A stretch of DNA of 36,756 nucleotides from Clostridia bacterium (GCA_017481495.1 JAFUPC010000050.1:1-36756); one strand, 5' to 3'. Shown: positions 24,067 to 32,788, counted from the stretch's first letter. Notes: generated by a model from the letters alone, not told the origin. Numbers and translations are program-made.

Positions 24067-26292
24067 ATGAAAAAACGCGTTATCATTCTCACTGTTTGTA
24101 TTTCTGTAATGTTATCTGTGTTCCCACTTCAAATCGCAACTGTAGAAACAGAAAACTCCGATGTGGAAATGACTTCTGCATATGAAACGTTGGATGTTCC
24201 GGAAGTTATAGAATCGGAAATTGTAAAAGAAAAAGGACATATTAAAAGAATTCGAGAGGGAGAAGAAGATTTAAGAACCGCAAAGTTCTTAAATCAGGAT
24301 GGAACGGTTTCCGTTTATAAATTCGGGGAAAATATCAAATATATTGATAAAGACGGAAATATCAAAGATAAAGCGAATATACTGACACATAAGGGTAAAT
24401 ATTATACAAACGAGAATAATGATATCAATAGTTATTTTCCGGAAGATATACATAATGGTGTGGAAATCAGATATGACAATGTTGTAATAAAGACGACACC
24501 GATTATTTCCAAAGACACAGATGCGAAAATTAATGTTTCCGATGAAAACATTGTTTTTGCGGGTGTGTTTGGAGAAAATACATCTGTTGTATATACGCCG
24601 ACATATTCCGGTTATAAAGAGGATATAATTTTGGATGCGTATACAGGAATAAATCAATTCACATTTTTATGTGAAACAGGAAGTTGTGAACTGGTTAATT
24701 GTTCTGACATAATAAAAATTTATTACGAAGATGAAGAAGTTGGTACTCCTGGCAATATATTTGTTGTTGATCAGAAGGGTTTATTTTCAGATGGTTATTA
24801 TGAACTCGAAGAAATAAAAAATTCTGATGCTACTCATGCTTATAAAGTAACTGTATGTGTAGACCCGGATTTTCTGTTATCTAATGATGTTGAATATCCG
24901 ATAATAGTTGATCCTTCTGTGACCATAAATTATAATAACACAAGTGAAACAACAAAATATATTTTAGATGCTACCATCTATTCCGGAACATCAGCATCTT
25001 ATCCGGGATTATTAACATTCAATGATGTCGGCTACCGGGATGCTACATATGGATATGGCCGTACTGTTACAAGGTTTCCCGGTCTTATGGAAGATCCCAC
25101 TTTTTTGATGGTTCCAACCGATAGAATCACAAGTGTTAAGTATTATACATATTGTATTGGATATACAAAATCAATCACTGTCTATGCTTACCAATACAAT
25201 GGAACAAGCGGATGGACAGAGATGACAACGTCTTTTTCAAATGTTTACACAAATGATTCTACAAAGAACACATGGAAAACAATATCAGCGGTAAATACAA
25301 CATTTGCATTTGATATAACAAACCTTGTGAAAGCGTGGAAAACGAATACATCATTAAGTGATTTGGGAATTATGTTAAAAAATGTGAATGAAAGCAGCGC
25401 TGATTATAAGGTGCGCTTTTCATCCACGGAAACTTCGACAGCGGCAAACAAACCGTATTTGGTATATGAATATTCACAGACTTCGACATATAACATTAAG
25501 AGTTATTATTCGAATCGATATATATCAAATGTTAGTAATGCGGCTACAGTAATAAGCAATGCAAATCAATTTACTAAAAAAGTGTTCAATCAATTCGGTG
25601 TGACATTGAATTATTCCACGAGCAATATCTCGAATCGAAAAAGCAAAATTGATGATTGTCAAAACGGCTTAAGAGTAGCATGTAATTCAACATGTGGTTC
25701 CGATTGTTCGGACTCACACCATCGAAATTATAAAACATATTGCTTAGACTTATATAATATATCACGTTCTGCCAATGATATTGTTGTTGGATGGGATTTC
25801 GTTCATAGTAGTTCGGTGTGTTACGAATCAACCAGTGGTTCTCATACATTGTTTAAGGCGATGGGGCTTGTTCCCGGAATGGATGAAATGCATACATTGA
25901 ATTCTTCTGTGCCAACATCTGCAAGCAGAGGAATCCTAAGAAATTATTCATCTGATATGAAAGCATATTATTGGGATGGCGCACCGATCATAGCGATTTT
26001 TGAATCTTGCGTTAACATGGATACGGGAAAAGCTCAAGACACAGCAAAATTAGTACTTGCACATGAAATGGCGCATGTGATGGGGATATATGATGTATAT
26101 GGTTATTCATCATATACGGATCATATTTACAACAGCGGAACATGGCCATGTATCATGAAAGCGTTTGGAGATTCTGATCTTTGTGATGAATTTGTAGAAA
26201 TAGTGGAAGCCGATATCAACAATGCATTCTGCTCGGATTGCTGCGAACGCATTTCGGATGTAATTTCTACCAGATATTTTCTTGGTAATTAA
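24067..26292 (+). CDS. secreted DNRLRE-domain metzincin-type metalloprotease
   Basis: 741 residues with an N-terminal signal peptide (KKRVIILTVCISVMLSVF). Residues about 50-275 resemble the N-terminal region of wall-associated/RHS-type secreted proteins. About 285-472 is a DNRLRE-like beta domain, entered by EYPIIVDPS and containing FDITNLVKAWKTN and VRFSSTETSTAANKPYLVYEY. The C-terminal 260 residues hold a metzincin zinc site, HEMAHVMGIYD (His666, Glu667, His670, Asp676: HExxHxxGxxD, with Asp as third ligand as in snapalysin), and a Met-turn candidate at Met697 (PCIMKAF). A cysteine-rich stretch (CNSTCGSDCSDSHH) precedes the catalytic part. An extracellular protease role is well supported; its target is unknown. 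It is cotranscribed with the lipoprotein 14 bp downstream. Confidence 0.85.
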   Translation: MKKRVIILTVCISVMLSVFPLQIATVETENSDVEMTSAYETLDVPEVIESEIVKEKGHIKRIREGEEDLRTAKFLNQDGTVSVYKFGENIKYIDKDGNIKDKANILTHKGKYYTNENNDINSYFPEDIHNGVEIRYDNVVIKTTPIISKDTDAKINVSDENIVFAGVFGENTSVVYTPTYSGYKEDIILDAYTGINQFTFLCETGSCELVNCSDIIKIYYEDEEVGTPGNIFVVDQKGLFSDGYYELEEIKNSDATHAYKVTVCVDPDFLLSNDVEYPIIVDPSVTINYNNTSETTKYILDATIYSGTSASYPGLLTFNDVGYRDATYGYGRTVTRFPGLMEDPTFLMVPTDRITSVKYYTYCIGYTKSITVYAYQYNGTSGWTEMTTSFSNVYTNDSTKNTWKTISAVNTTFAFDITNLVKAWKTNTSLSDLGIMLKNVNESSADYKVRFSSTETSTAANKPYLVYEYSQTSTYNIKSYYSNRYISNVSNAATVISNANQFTKKVFNQFGVTLNYSTSNISNRKSKIDDCQNGLRVACNSTCGSDCSDSHHRNYKTYCLDLYNISRSANDIVVGWDFVHSSSVCYESTSGSHTLFKAMGLVPGMDEMHTLNSSVPTSASRGILRNYSSDMKAYYWDGAPIIAIFESCVNMDTGKAQDTAKLVLAHEMAHVMGIYDVYGYSSYTDHIYNSGTWPCIMKAFGDSDLCDEFVEIVEADINNAFCSDCCERISDVISTRYFLGN

Positions 26293-26306
26293 AGAAAGGA
26301 TACATC

Positions 26307-27146
26307 ATGAAAATTATATTGTTACTTTTCATCATGTTTTGTATTACATCCTGTTCTGAGACTACGGGTGATTTTTCTGTGATATCAGAAAATACGGATG
26401 TGATTACAGAGAAAATAACGGTTAAAGAAACAGAAAATGATACAAATGCGTATAAGGAAGTTCAAGCGACATCGGAATTGATTGAACCACAACAACCGCC
26501 GACATTTGCACCTGTTTCCTCGTTATTTTTTGAAGATATGAACACCTTATACCAAAAGTTGAATCAGGGTTTCACGGAAGAAGAAGTTTCTTTGGCGAAC
26601 GGTGTTGATATAAATTCAGAAGAATTTTCAATGAACCTATATGAATTAACTGGGTTAACTGATGATTTTTTTGTGCATGAGATTGAGATGAGTGTGCAGC
26701 AGTATTATTTGGTAACATACTATTCCGATAACGGCACGAAACTGGTTTTCAGAAAAGTGGATGAGGAATACGCTGAAAATTATTGGGATGCATTTGGAAA
26801 CAATTTTGAATCGTTATCCAACAATGAGAGAATCTCCAATATACGGCTCACGGAAACAGAGACGGAATATGGTGTTATGGAAGAGGTTTTTTATGATACA
26901 AATTCCGGAACTGATTTTTACAATCGTTGCCTTTCGTTTGAAGAAAATGGAATTCGTTATATATGGAATGTATGGGTTAACGCGGTTGATGGAGGGATTA
27001 CCGGCAGATGGATCGTATTCAATGACGAATTAACTTATATCATAAAATATAACGATGAAGATATACCGTTGGAATTTTTGATGCAGTTGGACATTACGCC
27101 ATATATCCCGACCGGAGAGGGTAACCTTGATGAAGAACTGAACTGA
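26307..27146 (+). CDS. lipoprotein of unknown function, partner of the metalloprotease
   Basis: 279 residues. A short signal peptide with lipobox ITSC (Cys16) and a Thr/Glu/Pro-rich linker (about residues 20-75) suggests anchoring on the outer membrane face. The rest is an acidic beta-rich domain with no motif I recognise (FRKVDEEYAENYWDAFGNN, NGIRYIWNVWVNAVDGG, FNDELTYIIKYNDED). It is AT-rich like the protease gene, begins 14 bp after it with AAAGGA upstream, and ends at a terminator, so the two genes are one transcription unit. It could be an inhibitor or immunity partner, a chaperone, or an anchor for the protease (inference from position only). Confidence 0.8.
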   Translation: MKIILLLFIMFCITSCSETTGDFSVISENTDVITEKITVKETENDTNAYKEVQATSELIEPQQPPTFAPVSSLFFEDMNTLYQKLNQGFTEEEVSLANGVDINSEEFSMNLYELTGLTDDFFVHEIEMSVQQYYLVTYYSDNGTKLVFRKVDEEYAENYWDAFGNNFESLSNNERISNIRLTETETEYGVMEEVFYDTNSGTDFYNRCLSFEENGIRYIWNVWVNAVDGGITGRWIVFNDELTYIIKYNDEDIPLEFLMQLDITPYIPTGEGNLDEELN

Positions 27147-27154
27147 AAAACATT

Positions 27155-27187
27155 GCCGCAGGAATGCTCATTTCCTGCGGCTGTTTC
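27155..27187 (+). terminator. terminator of the metzincin-lipoprotein operon
   Basis: GCCGCAGGAA (27155-27164) and TTCCTGCGGC (27172-27181), then TGTTTCATT. It shares its GCCGCAGG stem with the terminator at 23858. Confidence 0.8.
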
Positions 27188-27198
27188 ATTCTGTATCA

Positions 27199-27232
27199 CG
27201 CTGTTAACGCTGTTAACGCTTTAACGCTTTAA
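27199..27232. repeat. short tandem repeat at the 3' end of the 27229 gene
   Basis: CGCTGTTAA twice (27199-27207, 27208-27216) then CGCTTTAA twice (27217-27224, 27225-27232). On the minus strand each unit carries TTAA, and the last copy contains the TAA stop of the neighbouring gene. Confidence 0.7.
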
Positions 27233-28017
27233 CGCCCTGCTTTGGTGGAAATCGGTGTCAGCGACGGAATATCGAGCGGATATTCGGCTTCCGCATACAG
27301 CTCTGCCACTTGCTCGACCAGTTCCTCGCAGTCATAGCCGACGGCGTCGAAAAGTCGGTCGCCCGCTTCGGTCATGGAATAGAACGTGCGCTCATCCTCG
27401 ATCATCACTTCCGCGGCGGCGGACGGGTGGGTCAAATCAAACCATCTGCCGACGCCGTTGACGTCCAGCACCGAGAAGAACAGGAAATATTCCCGCCCTT
27501 CGGAAAACATGGGACAGCCCTCATACCGCACGGCGAAGTCGCCGTACATTCCGTAAGGCGCGTAAAACGTGAACGTGTCGCCCTCCTTGAACTGTTCGGG
27601 GTCACCGAGCAGAACCTCCTCGATCTTCGCCTCATACGGCGTGCAGAGGTAAAGGGACGCGGCGGAGATGGATGCACCCGGTTCAATGTTGTAAAGGTCG
27701 GCATTCGTATACTGTCCGAACGGGTCGTAAACGCGGCAGGATTTCCGGTCTTCCAGCGTGACGCGGACGACCAGATTCGGCTGACCGTTCTGCACAAGGT
27801 CGGCGAAATCCTCATACTCCGTCTGATTCATCAGCGCAAAGAACGGCGCCTGATCGGTCGCTTTGACGGTCTTCATGTCCAGCTGGAACAATTCATCCTC
27901 GGACATTCCGCTGGTATCGAGCATGGATGCCTGCCCGAACGTGAACGCGCACAGGATCATGATGGCAAAAAACGCAAAATAGGTGAAAAACGCAAGCCAG
28001 AATTTACGGATGGTCAT
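27229..28017 (-). CDS. membrane-anchored protein of unknown function
   Basis: 262 residues. One N-terminal hydrophobic helix (FWLAFFTYFAFFAIMILCAFTFG) acts as signal anchor, and the rest is predicted to be outside the membrane. The body is acidic and beta-rich: LVVRVTLEDRKSCRVYDP, then AKIEEVLLGDPEQFKEGDTFTFYAPYGM, FSEGREYFLFFSVLD, and an acidic helical end. The VLLGDxxxxKEGD-like pattern is common in clostridial surface proteins, but I cannot assign a function. GGAGG precedes ATG 28017. It is transcribed alone, divergently from paralogue B of the solute-binding-like lipoproteins. Confidence 0.8.
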   Translation of the reverse strand: MTIRKFWLAFFTYFAFFAIMILCAFTFGQASMLDTSGMSEDELFQLDMKTVKATDQAPFFALMNQTEYEDFADLVQNGQPNLVVRVTLEDRKSCRVYDPFGQYTNADLYNIEPGASISAASLYLCTPYEAKIEEVLLGDPEQFKEGDTFTFYAPYGMYGDFAVRYEGCPMFSEGREYFLFFSVLDVNGVGRWFDLTHPSAAAEVMIEDERTFYSMTEAGDRLFDAVGYDCEELVEQVAELYAEAEYPLDIPSLTPISTKAGR

Positions 28018-28084
28018 GGGAAATCCTCCTTTTCATTTTCAAGTGGTCGCGCTGTATCAATGAGTGACGATTGTATTCAATATT

Positions 28085-28113
28085 ATGATACCACATTATA
28101 CGACGGCTGTCAA
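28085..28113 (-). promoter_or_regulatory. promoter of the 27229 gene
   Basis: On the minus strand perfect TTGACA (28108-28113), a 17-base spacer and TATCAT (28085-28090). Confidence 0.7.
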
Positions 28114-28141
28114 TCCGTATTGGAGAAAAATTCTGTAAAAA

Positions 28142-28160
28142 TTCATAAATTTTTTATGAA
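28142..28160. promoter_or_regulatory. perfect palindrome between divergent promoters
   Basis: TTCATAAA, a three-T centre, TTTATGAA. The arms are perfect over 8 bp. It lies between the promoter of the 27229 gene (28085-28113) and that of the 28264 gene (28184-28211), a natural place for an operator serving both. Confidence 0.5.
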
Positions 28161-28183
28161 CGGCCGAAAATGATTCAAACATA

Positions 28184-28211
28184 TTGACAGGCAGAGTTTT
28201 TTTGTTATAAT
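28184..28211 (+). promoter_or_regulatory. promoter of the 28264 lipoprotein cluster
   Basis: Perfect TTGACA (28184-28189), a 16-base spacer and perfect TATAAT (28206-28211). Confidence 0.85.
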
Positions 28212-28263
28212 ATAAGGAGAAAAAATCCAAAAATTTTATGGAATACAAGGACGGAACAGAATT

Positions 28264-29778
28264 ATGAAAAAGAAAACGATGCTTATGGCATGGCTTCTGA
28301 CCCTTTGCACACTGATTCCTGTTGTGACCGCCTGCGGTGGTGACGGCGGAAGTACGACGGAAAGCGGAACCGAAGCTGCAACCAATGCTGACACCACAGC
28401 CGAAACCGAACCATTGGATGCACTCGAAGCCCGCAAGCTTGTCGATGACGAGCTTGGCGAGTACGATTTCGGCGGCTATGAATACCGCATTGTTACCTCC
28501 GACGGCAAGAGTGAAACGCTGGATTGTGATGCTACAACAGGTGATGTCATTGATGATGCCGTTTACGAGAGAAACACGACGGTCGAGGAACGCTTCAACT
28601 GCACCATTACGGTCGTGGAAGACGAACTGTATTCTGACGCTTCCAAGTTCATGACGACGGCGGTCACTGCGGGAGAAGATGCGTTTGATATCTGCTCGTT
28701 CCACGTTGTCGGACTGGGGCAGATCTCGATCTCCGACTACTTCATGAACTGGTACGACATTCCGCACATCGATTTTTCCAAGCCCTGGTGGTCGGATTCG
28801 ACCGTCAACGACCTGACTTACAGCGGTGTCTGTGTGACGGCAATCGGTGATATGGCACTTTCTGCGCTGTCTGCCGCATACTGTGTATTCTATAACAAGA
28901 ATCTCGGTTCCAATTACGACTTCCCGGATCTGTATGAGGTTGTCAATGACGGCAAATGGACGATCGACTACATCACCGCGCTGACAAAGGACATTTATCA
29001 GGATCTGAACGGCAACGGTGCTGTCGATTATGAGGAAGACCTGTTCGGATATACCTCCGACTGCTGTTCCAACCTGAATGCCTATCTCTGGGCATTCGAC
29101 AACCCCGTTTTCTCCAAGAACGGCGATGTTCTGGAATATACCTACAAGACCGACAAGGTCACGAGCATGATTACAAAACTCTGTGATACATTCAACCTGT
29201 ACGACGGCATCAAGGTCGGCAAACAGGACTACAAGAGTGCGACCGGCAAAACTGGACACGACTACAGCTGTGATATGTTCGCAAAGGGCCAGACGGTGCT
29301 TGCAAATGGTTATATTTCCATGTCCCTGTCGAGCTTCCGTGACCTGGAAGATGAATTCGGCATCCTGCCGTATCCGAAGTGGGACGAAGCGCAAGAGAAC
29401 TACATCACGATGTCCGACGGTCATCATGAAGCGATGGCGGTTCCGAAGACTGCCGCAAATCTGGAAGCCATCGGCGTTATCACAGAAGCAATGTGTGCGG
29501 AAAGCTACAAGACGCTGGTTCCCGCCTATTACGATGTTGCACTCAAAGTCAAATCCACTCGTGACGAGCAGTCTATTGCGATGCTTGACACCATCGTTAA
29601 TGCCCGCGTGTTTGACTTCGGCTACGTTTACGATGCATGGAAAGGCGCATCGTTCTTCATGCAGGAGCTTGTCAGAACGAACAATACCAACTTTGAGTCG
29701 TATTATGCAAAGAAAGAAAAAGCCCTTACCAAGCACTACAACGAAGTTATCGAATATTTCGAGAACTACGGAGAATAA
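28264..29778 (+). CDS. solute-binding-protein-like lipoprotein, paralogue B
   Basis: 504 residues. The signal peptide ends with lipobox VTAC (Cys24), then a Gly/Ser/Thr/Glu linker. Shared landmarks with the proteins at 7546 and 32789 are DFGGYEYRI, ERNTTVEERFNCTIT, KPWWSD, a FYNKNL segment, NDGKWTID and a C-terminal STRDEQSIAMLD. The calcium-type loop DLNGNGAVDYEE is at residues 247-258, the same place as in the other two. It is the first gene of a plus-strand group (28264-34252). No permease or ATPase is beside it, so import is not shown; sensing or surface binding is as likely. AAGGA lies 13 bases before the ATG. Confidence 0.85.
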   Translation: MKKKTMLMAWLLTLCTLIPVVTACGGDGGSTTESGTEAATNADTTAETEPLDALEARKLVDDELGEYDFGGYEYRIVTSDGKSETLDCDATTGDVIDDAVYERNTTVEERFNCTITVVEDELYSDASKFMTTAVTAGEDAFDICSFHVVGLGQISISDYFMNWYDIPHIDFSKPWWSDSTVNDLTYSGVCVTAIGDMALSALSAAYCVFYNKNLGSNYDFPDLYEVVNDGKWTIDYITALTKDIYQDLNGNGAVDYEEDLFGYTSDCCSNLNAYLWAFDNPVFSKNGDVLEYTYKTDKVTSMITKLCDTFNLYDGIKVGKQDYKSATGKTGHDYSCDMFAKGQTVLANGYISMSLSSFRDLEDEFGILPYPKWDEAQENYITMSDGHHEAMAVPKTAANLEAIGVITEAMCAESYKTLVPAYYDVALKVKSTRDEQSIAMLDTIVNARVFDFGYVYDAWKGASFFMQELVRTNNTNFESYYAKKEKALTKHYNEVIEYFENYGE

Positions 29779-29808
29779 TCAGCACCATACACATACAGAA
29801 CGGAACCG

Positions 29809-29837
29809 GCCGCCGCAGACAGACACGGCGGCTTTCC
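29809..29837 (+). terminator. candidate terminator/attenuator after paralogue B
   Basis: GCCGCCG (29809-29815) and CGGCGGC (29826-29832) form a strong stem, but only TTTCCCG follows. It may lower expression of the downstream lipoprotein gene rather than stop transcription fully. Confidence 0.5.
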
Positions 29838-29868
29838 CGTTGTCGAACCGAAAATCGAGGGAATCTGC

Positions 29869-31809
29869 TTGAAAACCATGATCTGCAAAAAACACACAAG
29901 GGTCAACCGCATTCTGCGTGCGGCGGGAATGCTCCTTCTGGGAGTCGTTCTGCTGTTCGCGGCGGTATCCTGTACAAAGGAAGAAATGAGCGATATGAAT
30001 GATAAGGAAACTGCTTCTGCCGTGACAGAAACAGAAACCCCGGCGGAAGTCGTTGCCGACGGCTATACCGCCTACGAAAACGGCGTTTACACCATCAATC
30101 AAAATTTTACGCTGACCTTTTCCGATGAATTGTTCCGGGATGCGTTCAACCGCGTGACACTGTCCTATTCCGCGACCGAACCGCTTGTCATGACGCTTTC
30201 CTACACGGAAAAAGGCTCGGAAAAAACCGACAGCTTCTATTTGGAAGCGGGCGAAAATATGGAATTTTCGGGTCTGACCGAAAACTATCTGCGTTCTGTT
30301 TCGGCAGAAGCACTGAAAACCGTGACCTTTTCCACCTGCACGGAACGAAAAGCGCAATTTACGTTCGGCGGCATTGTGACGGAAGAATATACGGTTTATG
30401 ACGGGAAGACCCATTATCTGGAAAATGACCGCTTCAAGGTTGGCATCCGGCTGATGTGGGGCGGCGGCATCAATTATATTGAGGATAAAACGGAATCCGT
30501 GGACGGGCTTACCAATCTCGTCAACCAGTACGACACGGGACGGCTCATTCAGCAGTCCTACTACGGCACGGGCGCAAACGGCGAATATACCCCCGGAAGC
30601 TTCAACAATGCGACCTGGTCCTACAACCCTGTGCAGGGCGGCGACCAGTATCAGAACCACAGCCGCATCATCGACATCGTTGTTGGCGAAAATTCCGTCT
30701 ACATCAAATCCCAGCCGCAGGACTGGTCGCTTGACGGACAGATCACGCCGAGCTACATGGAAAACACCTATACCCTGTATGACGATTACATTCAGGTCGA
30801 CAACCGGTTCGTCGATTTCTCCGGCTGGGAGCATCCGTGCTCCACGCAGGAGCTGCCCGCGTTCTATACGGTCAGCTATCTGGATACCTTTGTCTGGTAC
30901 AACGGCACAAAACCGTGGACAAATGATGCGCTGTCTTCGCGCGACGACCTCAATTTCTGGGGAGACGCGCAGTATTCCGATGACTGCACGTTTCCTCTGC
31001 GGGAAAGCAATACCGAAACCTGGTGCGCGTGGGTAAGCGAAGCGGACGACTTTGGCATCGGTCTGTATGTGCCGAATGTGGACAGATTGTATGCGGGTCG
31101 TCATGCCTACAACGGTTCCAAGGATCCGATGGATGGTGCGTGCAGCTATGTTGCGCCCATCAACCGGATTCAGATGGTGTCCTATTATCCGATCACATAC
31201 AGTTATCTGATGACGACCGGCTCAACAGAGGAAATCCGTGCAGTGTTCACGGAGAACAAGGATTTCTGTGACAATGTGTCCCTGCATGAAAATTATATGT
31301 CCCTGCGCATTCCCGATGAAACGCCCGACAAGCCGGCGGACACTGCGGTGGATATGTCTTCGCTTGATTTCACAAAAGAGGAGACCTATTTCCAGATTTC
31401 CGCGGCAAACAATACAGTCATCACCTACGACGGGGAAGCGGGTGCCATGAAGCTGACCGCATCCGGGGACGGCGCGGACGTGCAGGCACTGCTTTCCTAC
31501 CGCGATTCTGTTCCGACATTGAACGCATCGGACTATACGCAGATCGAGATCGTCTATATGCTTCCCAATAACAACGGTTTTGCGGATTACGGATGCGAGC
31601 TGTTCCTCTGCACCGGAGAACAGCAGGGTGCAGCGGCAGGAATGTCCGTGACCGGTTCTCTTACCTGTGATGGGGAATATCATACGCTGACCCTGGACGT
31701 CGGCGGACTGGATTTCTGGTCGGGAACGATCAACGCTGTGCGGTTTGACTATTTCAACGCCTGCGACGTGGACGACGTAATGTATCTGAAGTCCGTCACA
31801 CTGAAATAA
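29869..31809 (+). CDS. large secreted lipoprotein with beta-sandwich C-terminus, unknown family
   Basis: 646 residues counted from TTG 29869, which has GAGGG seven bases upstream; the in-frame ATG at 29878 is too far from it. The signal peptide ends at lipobox AVSC. The central part (residues about 175-480) is rich in aromatic residues: GIRLMWGGGINYIED, LVNQYDTGRLIQQSYYGTG, NPVQGGDQYQNHS, ELPAFYTVSYLDTFVWYNG. It looks like a carbohydrate-binding or glycoside-hydrolase-like surface domain, but I cannot place it in a named family. The C-terminal 150 residues (from about 495) resemble a carbohydrate-binding beta-sandwich ending in VDDVMYLKSVTLK. It sits between two solute-binding-like lipoproteins, so glycan capture is a reasonable guess. 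Confidence 0.78.
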   Translation: MKTMICKKHTRVNRILRAAGMLLLGVVLLFAAVSCTKEEMSDMNDKETASAVTETETPAEVVADGYTAYENGVYTINQNFTLTFSDELFRDAFNRVTLSYSATEPLVMTLSYTEKGSEKTDSFYLEAGENMEFSGLTENYLRSVSAEALKTVTFSTCTERKAQFTFGGIVTEEYTVYDGKTHYLENDRFKVGIRLMWGGGINYIEDKTESVDGLTNLVNQYDTGRLIQQSYYGTGANGEYTPGSFNNATWSYNPVQGGDQYQNHSRIIDIVVGENSVYIKSQPQDWSLDGQITPSYMENTYTLYDDYIQVDNRFVDFSGWEHPCSTQELPAFYTVSYLDTFVWYNGTKPWTNDALSSRDDLNFWGDAQYSDDCTFPLRESNTETWCAWVSEADDFGIGLYVPNVDRLYAGRHAYNGSKDPMDGACSYVAPINRIQMVSYYPITYSYLMTTGSTEEIRAVFTENKDFCDNVSLHENYMSLRIPDETPDKPADTAVDMSSLDFTKEETYFQISAANNTVITYDGEAGAMKLTASGDGADVQALLSYRDSVPTLNASDYTQIEIVYMLPNNNGFADYGCELFLCTGEQQGAAAGMSVTGSLTCDGEYHTLTLDVGGLDFWSGTINAVRFDYFNACDVDDVMYLKSVTLK

Positions 31810-31818
31810 GGAAGCCCT

Positions 31819-32718
31819 ATGAACAACGAAATGAATCGCGCGCGCCTTATGATGATCGTTTCCATGACGGTGTTCGGAACGCTCGGACTGTTCGTGCGGA
31901 ACATTCCGCTTCCGTCGGGAGAGCTGGCATTATACCGCGCGGTGCTTGCGGCAATTCTGATCGGCGTTTACCTGCTTCTGACAAAACAGAAACTGCCGCT
32001 CACCGAACCCGGTGTAAAACGGGAGCTGCCGCTTCTGCTACTGTCCGGGGCGGCGATGGGCATCAACTGGATATTACTGTTTGAAGCGTATAAATACACA
32101 ACAGTTTCTACGGCAACATTGAGTTACTATTTCGCGCCTGTGATCGTGACGGCGGTATGCCCGTTTCTCTTTCACGAAACGCTTGAAAAAAAGCAGATTC
32201 TGTGCTTTGTCATGTCAACGGTCGGACTTGTGCTGATCACTGTCAGCGGAAGCGGCGGTGGAACGGACGGCGGAAGCAATGTGTCCGGCGGAAGCGGTCT
32301 GACGGGAATTCTGTTCGGACTCGGTGCGGCAGCGTTTTATGCGTCGGTCGTCCTTTTGAACAAATTCATCCGGCACATCACTGGGATCCACCGCACCTTT
32401 CTGCAGTTTTTAGCGGCGATCGCGGTTCTGATCCCCTATGTGCTTCTGTCGGGCGGGTTCCATTTGGATACACTGGACGGCATCGGGTGGGGTTGTCTGT
32501 TGATCGTCGGGTTTCTTCATACCGGGGTGACGTACTGTCTGTATTTTTCGTCTCTGCGCGTGCTTCCGGGGCAGAAAGCGGCGATTCTGAGCTACATCGA
32601 CCCGTTGGTCGCGGTGCTGGTCTCGGTATTGCTTCTGCGGGAACCGATGACAGCGGTGCAGGTACTCGGCGGCGCGATGATTCTCGGTTTTACTCTGTGG
32701 AATGAGATAAAATCCTGA
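31819..32718 (+). CDS. EamA/DMT-superfamily transporter
   Basis: 299 residues with ten hydrophobic segments in two five-helix repeats, the EamA pattern. N-terminal: MMIVSMTVFGTLGLFVRNIPLPSGELALYR. Then LSYYFAPVIVTAVCPFLF ends repeat one, and AAILSYIDPLVAVLVSVLL ends repeat two, each with the typical Pro. A Gly/Ser-rich loop lies between the repeats. Substrates of this family include amino acids, nucleosides and metabolites; none can be assigned. The AAGGAAG ribosome site overlaps the stop codon of the lipoprotein gene, so the genes are cotranscribed. The 70-base gap to the next gene has no promoter or terminator that I can see. Confidence 0.93.
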   Translation: MNNEMNRARLMMIVSMTVFGTLGLFVRNIPLPSGELALYRAVLAAILIGVYLLLTKQKLPLTEPGVKRELPLLLLSGAAMGINWILLFEAYKYTTVSTATLSYYFAPVIVTAVCPFLFHETLEKKQILCFVMSTVGLVLITVSGSGGGTDGGSNVSGGSGLTGILFGLGAAAFYASVVLLNKFIRHITGIHRTFLQFLAAIAVLIPYVLLSGGFHLDTLDGIGWGCLLIVGFLHTGVTYCLYFSSLRVLPGQKAAILSYIDPLVAVLVSVLLLREPMTAVQVLGGAMILGFTLWNEIKS

Positions 32719-32788
32719 TCTGTATGTAACAGTGAAAATCAAACAATAAAAATTCCCTCTCAAAAAATTACAGAAAGAGATTATGATT

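Larger units (their letters stand above)
23883..27182. other. AT-rich block, possible recent acquisition
   Basis: Base composition drops sharply here. As a sample, the 60 bases from 24361 hold 16 G+C, against 40 in the 60 bases from 23221. The two genes inside use A/T-ending codons (AAT, ATA, GAA), unlike their neighbours. The block starts and ends at terminators with the shared stem GCCGCAGG/CCTGCGGC. No transposase, integrase or tRNA is nearby, so the mechanism is unknown. Confidence 0.7.

Noticed and set aside
24000..27150. AT-rich block as a prophage or insertion sequence
   Set aside because: No transposase, integrase, terminal inverted repeats or phage genes are visible. Only composition and terminator symmetry support transfer.
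28096..29736. Long minus-strand open frame (546 codons) opposite lipoprotein B
   Set aside because: It lies antisense to a clear lipoprotein gene with a signal peptide, promoter and ribosome site, and overlaps the divergent promoter region.
29779..31104. Long minus-strand open frame (441 codons) opposite the 646-residue lipoprotein
   Set aside because: Antisense shadow with no domain, and a better gene on the other strand.
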